Of a DNA stretch of 26,224 bases, positions 21,036 to 26,224 are shown piece by piece (position 1 is the stretch's first letter; each line of letters begins with the position of its first letter). Source of the DNA: JAHCHL01 sp964546835 (lineage in GTDB: Bacteria > Armatimonadota > Fimbriimonadia > Fimbriimonadales > ATM1); the NCBI GenBank assembly GCA_964546835.1, contig CAZJKW010000018.1, positions 1 to 26,224 on the forward strand, read 5' to 3'. The notes below the pieces were generated by a model. That model did not search any database, had not been told where the DNA came from, and worked only from the letters and a program-made list of their open reading frames with translations. The position numbers and the translations under genes are program-made.

Positions 21036-22711
21036 AAAAACAATCTCGCAATCGTGGAGTCGCTTCCGTCATTATGCTTTTTGTAATGATGGTTGTTCTC
21101 TTTTCAATTTTAACAGTCGGACAACTCGCAGGCGGCAGCATTCTAAGAAGCAGAAATGAAGTAACGGCAGCACAAGTGTTTCAAACTGCGCAAGCAGGTG
21201 CCGACTACGTTTACCAAAAAGTAATCGCAGATGCAGAACAAGGAGATGGCTCGGTTGTCAACTCGTATGTGAATCTGAGCGAAGTTCCCGTCGAATTGCC
21301 ATCCGGCGTGACCGGAGGTGTTCGAGTTCAAGCATTTAACAGTGGAAGCGCCGCTTGGTTAACGAGTGAAGCAAAAATTGGAAAAATTTCTAGAAGTGTC
21401 CGCATTTTGGTTAGCGTCAAAGACGTCGGAATTTGGAATAACGCCATTTTTGCCGGAACAGGTGCATCGGGACAGGCCATTAATGGAAACGTTGATATTC
21501 GTGGCTCTGTCCATCTGCTTGGAGAAGGTGAAGCGTTTACAGATTTCAATGGAAACGGTGTTCGTGATGATCAAGATCCTTACACAGATTCAAATCATAA
21601 CGGCGTTTGGGATCCGGGTGAACCGTATATTGACAAAGATGGAAATGGCACTTGGTCACCTGCAGAGCCCTACAATGATACAAACGGTAACGGAATTTAT
21701 GACCCACCATTAACGGTCACTGAAATGAATTCGTCCTTTTCTGGAAACGCTCACATTGGAAACAACTACGTCGGAATGCCATCACAAATTTCGACAGGAA
21801 TTCCAACGATTCCAGTAATCAACGGACTAAACTCATTGAGCACTGAAGTCCGTGTTAAACACGGATTGATAAAGGTTCAAGGTAGTGCAACCGTTGGTCA
21901 GTCGAATCCTGCAGCAGGAAACAAAGGTAGCGTTGATGGAACGTTTGTAAATGATGGATTTGTTGGTAATCCGGGGGCTGGTGGTGTAACTTCAGATAAT
22001 GGAACCGGCGAAAAATATGACCTCGGTGACCGAGTCGGATTTCCAATCATTAGTGGAATCGGTGCTGATCCCTATTTCTATAAGGTAAATGGCGTTACAT
22101 ATTCTACGCACGAGGCATTTTTGAATGCCCGCGCAATGCTCGTTAACATCCCTGGGAATACCCTTAATAGCGGTACAGCTGCATTTACTCTAGGTCCCGA
22201 TGCATTTGGAAATAGCATTCAATGGATTCCTGCATCCGGATCAAATCCGGCAAAACTCATCATTAACGGAATGGTGAAAGTAAACGGCTCGTTGCAAATT
22301 GGTGAAAAGAATCTTGACATCAGATTCGATGGTAAAGGAACCATTTACGCTACTCAAGATATTAACATCAGCTCAAACTTGCTTCCGGTTTCTGGAAAAC
22401 TGTTCCCAACTCAAACGGCACTGGGCTTCATTGCAAAAAGAAATATCGGACTTGCAATTGGAAGTGGTGATTCGCAACTTTCGATGATGGGTGCATTTTA
22501 TGCACAAGGCGTCGTAGTTAGCCGCAAACAAAACCAAATCGCAGGAACTTTTGTAGGCAACTTTTTTGATATGGGAACTAACGTTCCCAATATCTACCAA
22601 GCACCTGCGCTCGCCAAAAACCTTCCTCCGGGTATGCCCGGCGCGGACCCAATCATCTCACTCAAGAAAAGAACGTGGCGTGAAAGAACGGTTCCGATAG
22701 AAGCCAACTAA
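21032..22711 (+). CDS. PilX-like pilus protein with EF-hand-like repeats
   Basis: 559 residues. The N-terminal part NRGVASVIMLFVMMVVLFSILTVGQLAGG is a single membrane helix, followed by SRNEVTAAQVFQTAQAGADYVYQKV, which matches PilX-type pilus assembly proteins (helix plus a segment that often starts after a short basic leader). Residues 170-226 hold four tandem 15-residue EF-hand-like loops. The large C-terminal region has long runs of short beta strands (VKVNGSLQIGEKNLDIRF, GTIYATQDINISSN, ALGFIAKRNIGLAIG, MMGAFYAQGVVVS), suggesting a right-handed beta-solenoid as in DUF7305-like pilus tip proteins. It is encoded last in the three-gene minor-pilin operon; the gap to the convergent M42 gene is two bases. 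Calcium-dependent pilus function is inference. Confidence 0.78.
   Translation: MKKQSRNRGVASVIMLFVMMVVLFSILTVGQLAGGSILRSRNEVTAAQVFQTAQAGADYVYQKVIADAEQGDGSVVNSYVNLSEVPVELPSGVTGGVRVQAFNSGSAAWLTSEAKIGKISRSVRILVSVKDVGIWNNAIFAGTGASGQAINGNVDIRGSVHLLGEGEAFTDFNGNGVRDDQDPYTDSNHNGVWDPGEPYIDKDGNGTWSPAEPYNDTNGNGIYDPPLTVTEMNSSFSGNAHIGNNYVGMPSQISTGIPTIPVINGLNSLSTEVRVKHGLIKVQGSATVGQSNPAAGNKGSVDGTFVNDGFVGNPGAGGVTSDNGTGEKYDLGDRVGFPIISGIGADPYFYKVNGVTYSTHEAFLNARAMLVNIPGNTLNSGTAAFTLGPDAFGNSIQWIPASGSNPAKLIINGMVKVNGSLQIGEKNLDIRFDGKGTIYATQDINISSNLLPVSGKLFPTQTALGFIAKRNIGLAIGSGDSQLSMMGAFYAQGVVVSRKQNQIAGTFVGNFFDMGTNVPNIYQAPALAKNLPPGMPGADPIISLKKRTWRERTVPIEAN
21539..21709 (+). repeat. Four tandem 45-base units encoding EF-hand-like loops
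   Basis: Units at 21539-21583, 21584-21628, 21629-21673 and a shortened 21674-21709. The loops read DFNGNGVRDDQD, DSNHNGVWDPGE, DKDGNGTWSPAE and DTNGNGIYDPPL. The first three keep acidic or Asn ligands at EF-hand positions 1, 3, 5 and 12, with Gly at 6; unit 3 has Ser at position 9 and unit 4 lacks the acidic residue at 12. The DNA copies differ at many silent positions, so the array is not a very recent expansion. Confidence 0.85.
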
Positions 22712-22713
22712 CC

Positions 22714-23766
22714 TTAATCGAAACGGTAATTTCCGGTGTGTGCATCTTCAATGTACTTTGACAAAAGTGCAACCGAAGCATCCACATCATCGGAATGAAC
22801 CGTTTCATTTACGGTGTGAACATATCGGCAAGGAATGGACAACGTAAATGACGGAATACCACCGTGCAATCGCTGAATACCACCTGCGTCAGTTCCACCG
22901 GCCGGCAAAATTTCCATTTGATGCTTAATCTTATTTTTTTCTGCAAGCGATCTGAAATGTTCAACAACTTTTGGATGACAAAGTAACGAACCGTCCATGA
23001 TTTTTATTGCGGTTCCCGAACCTAATTTCGTCACCTGGTCCTGTTCAGGAATTCCCGGAAAATCATTCGCAAGCGTGATGTCAATTGCCACTGCAATGTC
23101 CGGCTTAATTGCCCAGCCGCTTGTTGTGGCTCCTCTTAATCCAATCTCTTCTTGAACAGTTGCAACTGCATAAACATCAACTGAATGTTTTTTTGCTGCC
23201 TTAACCGATTCAATCATCGTGTAAACGGCAACTCGGTCATCCATGCATTTGCATGTCAACAATTTTCCCATTTGTTGCAACGTGCGATTCATCGTGACCA
23301 TATCACCCAAACGAACTTGCTTTTTCGCTTCACTCCCCGAAAGTCCAATGTCAACAAAATAATTGTCCGTTGTCGGCGGCTTGTTTGCTTCTTCCGGTGA
23401 AAGCATATGTTTGGGTTTTGTGCTTGCCATCAAAACTCCGGGCAACATTCCTTTTTTTGTATGAACAAAAACGCGCTGGCTCGCCATTTGTCTTGGATCC
23501 CAACCACCCAGCGGCTGCAATCTCAGAAAGCCGTTGTCATCAATAAACTTAACAATAAAACCAATTTCATCCATATGTGCGGCAAGCATTAACTTCTTTT
23601 TTGTTCCCTTTGCCTTTCCTTCCTTAAAGCAAATCAAGTTCCCCATGGTATCAACAGAAAATTCACAATATCCTTTCAACTCTTGTCTAACAATGTCTCT
23701 AATTAAATCTTCCTGGCCCGGAACGCCATGTGCTTCTGTCAATCTGGCAAGCAATTTCACATTCAT
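22714..23766 (-). CDS. M42-family metallo-aminopeptidase
   Basis: About 350 residues. M42 enzymes (deblocking aminopeptidase/endoglucanase M type) are cytosolic dinuclear-metal peptidases that form tetrahedral 12-mers. Counting from ATG 23766, the ligands are: AAHMDEIGF (His64, with Asp66 of the H-x-D pair), KCMDDRVAV (Asp176 region), VATVQEEIGLRGA (catalytic Glu206 and ligand Glu207), VAIDIT (Asp229), and the late RYVHTVNETVHSDDV, whose His is the last ligand. MNVKLLARLTEAHGVPGQE is the usual family start, so I take ATG 23766; ATG 23775 is an alternative. The frame to TTG 23808 adds a non-typical leader. No Shine-Dalgarno is seen for any of them. Divergent from the HIT gene. Confidence 0.93.
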   Translation of the reverse strand: MNVKLLARLTEAHGVPGQEDLIRDIVRQELKGYCEFSVDTMGNLICFKEGKAKGTKKKLMLAAHMDEIGFIVKFIDDNGFLRLQPLGGWDPRQMASQRVFVHTKKGMLPGVLMASTKPKHMLSPEEANKPPTTDNYFVDIGLSGSEAKKQVRLGDMVTMNRTLQQMGKLLTCKCMDDRVAVYTMIESVKAAKKHSVDVYAVATVQEEIGLRGATTSGWAIKPDIAVAIDITLANDFPGIPEQDQVTKLGSGTAIKIMDGSLLCHPKVVEHFRSLAEKNKIKHQMEILPAGGTDAGGIQRLHGGIPSFTLSIPCRYVHTVNETVHSDDVDASVALLSKYIEDAHTGNYRFD

Positions 23767-23828
23767 GAATCGCATTTTGACAGCATTCAAAATTAATCTG
23801 ACAAACAAATCGCGCCATACTTAAAAAC

Positions 23829-24308
23829 ATGGAGCGGCTCTGGGCACCCTGGAGGTATCAATATGTCAAATCTGCAGCCGAAGGTAGTGGCGAATGCATA
23901 TTTGTCGAACTGCCAAACCAAAGCGACGACGAGAAAAACCTAATCCTTTTTCGTGGCAAACATGCATTCGTTATTCTCAATGCCTATCCATACACCAGTG
24001 GCCACTTGATGGTCGCACCTTACCAACATACAGCCAGTTTCGCAGACCTTTCAGATGACGAACATCTCGAAATCCAAAATCTAATCACTAAATCCATCGA
24101 ATGGCTTACCGAGGCATTTAAGCCACACGGGTTTAACATTGGAGTTAACCTGGGACGAGCAGCAGGTGCCGGTATCGAAGACCACCTTCATTGGCACGTG
24201 GTCCCACGATGGAACGGCGATACGAACTTCATGCCGGTCACCGGAGAAGTGAGGGTTTTGCCGCAAAGTCTCCAGGAAACCTACGCCATTCTCAAAAAAA
24301 TCATCTGA
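23829..24308 (+). CDS. HIT-family nucleotide hydrolase/phosphorylase
   Basis: 159 residues. The start MERLWAPWRYQYV and the middle NAYPYTSGHLMVAPYQHTASFADL, then GVNLGRAAGAGIEDHLHWHVVPRWNGDTNFMPV, place this in the HIT branch close to mycobacterial AP4A phosphorylase-like proteins. The histidine triad is H119-L-H121-W-H123. These proteins split or transfer nucleotides from dinucleoside polyphosphates or nucleotide-linked substrates. The start at ATG 23829 has no Shine-Dalgarno; CATACT lies seven bases before it. The divergent M42 gene begins 62 bases away. Confidence 0.92.
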   Translation: MERLWAPWRYQYVKSAAEGSGECIFVELPNQSDDEKNLILFRGKHAFVILNAYPYTSGHLMVAPYQHTASFADLSDDEHLEIQNLITKSIEWLTEAFKPHGFNIGVNLGRAAGAGIEDHLHWHVVPRWNGDTNFMPVTGEVRVLPQSLQETYAILKKII

Positions 24309-24340
24309 TTTTTCAAAATTGTTATGCACAATTCAAAATA

Positions 24341-24356
24341 ATTGTTATATTGTTAT
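24341..24356 (+). promoter_or_regulatory. Repeat-rich promoter candidate of the first prepilin gene
   Basis: ATTGTTAT occurs at 24318, 24341 and 24349. The motif TTGTTATATTGTTAT here resembles TTGTTATCCTGTAAT at 25617-25631, before the second prepilin gene. Each lies 64-75 bases before the start codon. No -35 box is clear. Confidence 0.35.
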
Positions 24357-24420
24357 GGAGACTGAGCTGCTTCTTTTGCGGGTCACAACCTTGCAAAACG
24401 CAATTCAGCAGGAGAGGACA

Positions 24421-25287
24421 ATGAGAAAACGAGCGTTCACATTGATTGAACTGTTGGTAGTCATCGCCATCATTGCTATATTGGCTGCTATCCTTTTCCC
24501 TGTCTTTGCTTCAGCAAAAGAGAAAGCAAAACAAACTTCTTGCACCAGCAACTTGCGCCAAATGGGCACATCGGTACAACTGTATCTCTCAGATTATGAT
24601 GACCGATTTCCTATGGCAAGTCCGAACGATGGTGCTGCGTGGCAATCCGGCTTCATTTGGCCGGTTCCGGCCGATTGGAGATTCGGTGCCACACCTTCAA
24701 GTATTGAACAAGCAAGAACCCATTGGTCAAACGCAATCTATCCATATCTAAACAACTATGGGGTCTATGCATGTCCAAGTGAATACGCTTTGGTACAAGC
24801 GACCGGCGTTTCCTATTCGCCCGTTGCAAAAGCACCCCAAAAAGTCAGTTATACGTACAATGGGTTCTTATCCACCATCAATCAATCCTTCGTCGCTTCA
24901 AGTTCGGATGTGATCATGATGTGGGAAGGAACCGGAAAGCGAACCAGACTGGGATTCGCAAGTTCAAATCCCGAACTCGGATGTGCAACTGCAACCGCTC
25001 CCTGTATCTACAAGTCGTCCAACGTTACGACCCAGTGGATATTTGTGAACCAACTGTATGGTTTCTGGATCCATAACAAAGGCATCGTAACAAACTTCGC
25101 GGACGGCCATGCAAAGTGGCGAAGAATGGCAGCGCAAATTGCACCGGCGCAAACCAACCGAAGAGTTGACCCTTTTTCACTCTATCTGGCGGATGGGACC
25201 GTCAATTTGGCGGTATTCCCGAACTGTTTGCACCTTGACCCAAATTCCGGATACTGGTTCTTGTTCCAACCGGATGTTGAGCTCTAA
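24421..25287 (+). CDS. Prepilin-type protein with H-x-DG C-terminal motif
   Basis: 288 residues from ATG 24421, which has AGGAG six bases upstream. The frame is open from 24319, but that part does not look like protein. MRKRAFTLIELLVVIAIIAILAAILFPVF is a perfect type IV prepilin leader: Ala at -1, Phe+1 and Glu+5. It is followed by the helix ASAKEKAKQTSCTSNLRQMGTSVQLYLSDYDDRFPM and a head with YPYLNNYGVYACPS, YTYNG, and HNKGIVTNFADGHAKW, the H-x-DG motif of the large pilin-like families of Planctomycetes, Verrucomicrobia and Armatimonadota. It is a paralogue of the gene at 25706. Predicted secreted or pilus-associated after prepilin peptidase cutting; the role is unknown. Confidence 0.9.
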   Translation: MRKRAFTLIELLVVIAIIAILAAILFPVFASAKEKAKQTSCTSNLRQMGTSVQLYLSDYDDRFPMASPNDGAAWQSGFIWPVPADWRFGATPSSIEQARTHWSNAIYPYLNNYGVYACPSEYALVQATGVSYSPVAKAPQKVSYTYNGFLSTINQSFVASSSDVIMMWEGTGKRTRLGFASSNPELGCATATAPCIYKSSNVTTQWIFVNQLYGFWIHNKGIVTNFADGHAKWRRMAAQIAPAQTNRRVDPFSLYLADGTVNLAVFPNCLHLDPNSGYWFLFQPDVEL

Positions 25288-25314
25288 TCATCAGCACATA
25301 GAGGAGGCAATAAA

Positions 25315-25542
25315 TTGAAATTCAACAAAATCTTGATTGGAATCGCGTGCGTATCTTTGTTAGGATGCGGCGGAAATGCCGAGGAAGCAACGGATGCAGG
25401 CGGCAAACCGGCCGTAAACAACCCGAATCCAAGTTCAACTCCGGCAGACCCGGGTGGAGCGGCACCACCCGCCAATAGCAGTCCCGGCGGAGGACCGGCT
25501 CCAACCAACGGGCCTGCTGGAGACAAGGTTCCCCCTTTGTAA
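25315..25542 (+). CDS. Small Gly/Pro/Asn-rich lipoprotein
   Basis: 75 residues starting at TTG 25315, with a perfect AGGAGG (25302-25307) seven bases upstream, which decides this unusual start. MKFNKILIGIACVSLLGC is a lipoprotein signal (Cys18), followed by GGNAEEATDAGG and a low-complexity tail of Pro, Gly, Asn and Ser ending DKVPPL. There is no folded domain; it could be a surface linker or spacer. It lies 27 bases after the first prepilin gene, so it is likely its operon partner, and 163 bases before the second. No function is recognised. Confidence 0.75.
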   Translation: MKFNKILIGIACVSLLGCGGNAEEATDAGGKPAVNNPNPSSTPADPGGAAPPANSSPGGGPAPTNGPAGDKVPPL

Positions 25543-25616
25543 TCGTCTCATAAGTGTCAGGAAAATAACAAAAAAGTTCCCAAAATCAAAAAAACTTGCT
25601 AAATTGGGTCAAAAGT

Positions 25617-25631
25617 TTGTTATCCTGTAAT
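25617..25631 (+). promoter_or_regulatory. Promoter candidate of the second prepilin gene
   Basis: TTGTTATCCTGTAAT, with TTGGGT 16 bases before TGTAAT (25626-25631) as a weak -35. It shares its pattern with the region before the first prepilin gene. Confidence 0.35.
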
Positions 25632-25636
25632 AGATG

Positions 25637-25699
25637 GCATTGTTTTGCAATGCTTCAACTCAATCCTACGGGCGATTGCCCGCAAAAACTCCGAAGGAG
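25637..25699 (+). promoter_or_regulatory. Structured leader of the second prepilin gene
   Basis: Three hairpins in a row: GCATTG/CAATGC (25637-25653), CGGGC/GCCCG (25669-25682) and CTCC/GGAG (25689-25699). The last uses part of the AGGAGG ribosome-binding site and could mask it. I could not match it to a named riboswitch. Confidence 0.4.
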
Positions 25700-25705
25700 G
25701 TAACC

Positions 25706-26224
25706 GTGAGAAGAAAAGCGTTTACACTCATAGAATTGCTGGTCGTGATTGCAATCATCGCAATCCTGGCTGCCATTCTGTTCCCCGTCTTTGCCAGTGC
25801 CAAAGAAAAAGCGAAGCAGACATCCTGCGTAAGCAACATACGGCAAATCGGCAACGGCTTCCAACTGTATCTAGGAGACTACGACGACACATGGCCCATG
25901 GGCATTATGAAGTACGCAGGCTTTTGGTACGGCAACGCACCCTATATTTGGGACCAACCCGCCGACTGGCGACAACTCATTGCATCCTATCCTGACTATA
26001 AAGACAGCGTTTCAAGCGTATGGCATAACGCAATCTATCCATATCTAAACAACTGGAAGATTTTTGAATGCCCGTCGATGGTTCAACGAAACTATTATGG
26101 CAACGCGGCTATTCTTGCTGGTAAGCAACCAACGGATAACGGTTATGCATATAACGGATGTCTTAATACATATAAGACGTCAGGCATTGCCGCTCCTTCA
26201 TCGCTCATCGCACTTTGTGAAGGT
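25706..26224 (+). CDS. Prepilin-type protein, C-terminus cut by window edge
   Basis: The frame opens at GTG 25706, with AGGAGG five bases upstream, and is still open after 173 codons at the window end. RRKAFTLIELLVVIAIIAIL is a prepilin leader identical in protein to that at 24421, as is the FPVFASAKEKAKQTSC helix; NAIYPYLNNWKIFECPS and YAYNGCLNTYK repeat the head motifs. At the DNA level the leader parts differ at many silent positions, but a 28-base block over NAIYPYLNN is identical in both genes. Expected to be processed by the same prepilin peptidase as its paralogue. The DGH motif would lie beyond the window. Confidence 0.9.
   Translation, partial: MRRKAFTLIELLVVIAIIAILAAILFPVFASAKEKAKQTSCVSNIRQIGNGFQLYLGDYDDTWPMGIMKYAGFWYGNAPYIWDQPADWRQLIASYPDYKDSVSSVWHNAIYPYLNNWKIFECPSMVQRNYYGNAAILAGKQPTDNGYAYNGCLNTYKTSGIAAPSSLIALCEG

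Noticed and set aside
24319..24420. Extended start of the first prepilin protein
   Set aside because: A prepilin leader must be short and basic; MRKRAFTLIE at 24421 with AGGAG upstream fits, the upstream part does not.
25636..25650. Sigma-54-like promoter (TGGCA...TTGCA) before the second prepilin gene
   Set aside because: The spacing between GG and GC is one base too short for sigma-54, which tolerates almost no change, and no upstream activator site was seen.
24357..25705. c-di-GMP riboswitch in either prepilin leader
   Set aside because: The conserved GGCAAACC and GACGCAAAGCC-type segments of the class I motif are not present in either leader.

Overview
The window looks like a draft assembly (it contains a run of ten N) from a slightly AT-leaning Gram-negative-type bacterium. 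The best clue to lineage is the pair of prepilin-type proteins at the right end. They have the near-invariant FTLIELLVVIAIIAILAA start, an FPVFASAKEKAKQTSC stretch and an H-x(n)-DGH motif, the kind of large paralogous family I associate with Armatimonadota (Fimbriimonas-like bacteria). That placement is inference. TGA, TAA and probably TAG all act as ordinary stops, so the standard bacterial code applies.

Left half (1-10842, all minus strand): one very compact run of 14 genes, transcribed right to left. In transcription order these are pstS, pstC, pstA, a HisN-type inositol-monophosphatase-family enzyme, ruvX, mltG, a YqeG-type HAD phosphatase, a decaprenyl-phosphate phosphoribosyltransferase-like UbiA protein, a GtrA-family membrane protein, aroE (interrupted by the N gap), purM, fabI, a glutamate formimidoyltransferase gene with an in-frame TGA near its start, and an unrecognised gene running off the left edge. 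Most junctions are 4-base ATGA or similar overlaps; the only gap of note is 95 bases between purM and fabI. Phosphate uptake, peptidoglycan processing, polyprenyl-linked ribose metabolism, aromatic, purine and fatty-acid synthesis therefore appear to share one transcript.

Middle (10843-18733): a terminator-like hairpin, then a secreted lipoprotein with DUF4382 and three DUF5666-like repeats, mnmE, an MFS transporter, a strong terminator, and the tsf-rpsB pair (all minus). Next come a plus-strand DinB-family gene, a minus-strand unknown lipoprotein, and tRNA-Thr(UGU), whose encoded CCA end lies only 21 bases upstream of that lipoprotein.

Right part (18734-26224): a PepSY-type membrane protein convergent with a membrane-anchored redoxin carrying a CPC motif. 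Then follow a plus-strand operon of three overlapping minor-pilin genes (PilV-, PilW/PulJ- and PilX-like), the last with four tandem EF-hand-like calcium-binding loops; an M42 aminopeptidase (minus); a HIT-family nucleotide-binding protein (plus); and two paralogous prepilin genes with a tiny Gly/Pro-rich lipoprotein between them, the second cut by the window end.

There is no non-coding stretch over about 300 bases. I saw no CRISPR array, transposase, integrase, phage gene or classical toxin-antitoxin pair. The most notable points are the HAD-UbiA-GtrA cassette, the TGA-interrupted formimidoyltransferase, the EF-hand-bearing pilus protein, a recurrent GGTAAAAT element before four gene starts, and signs that some genes are leaderless.
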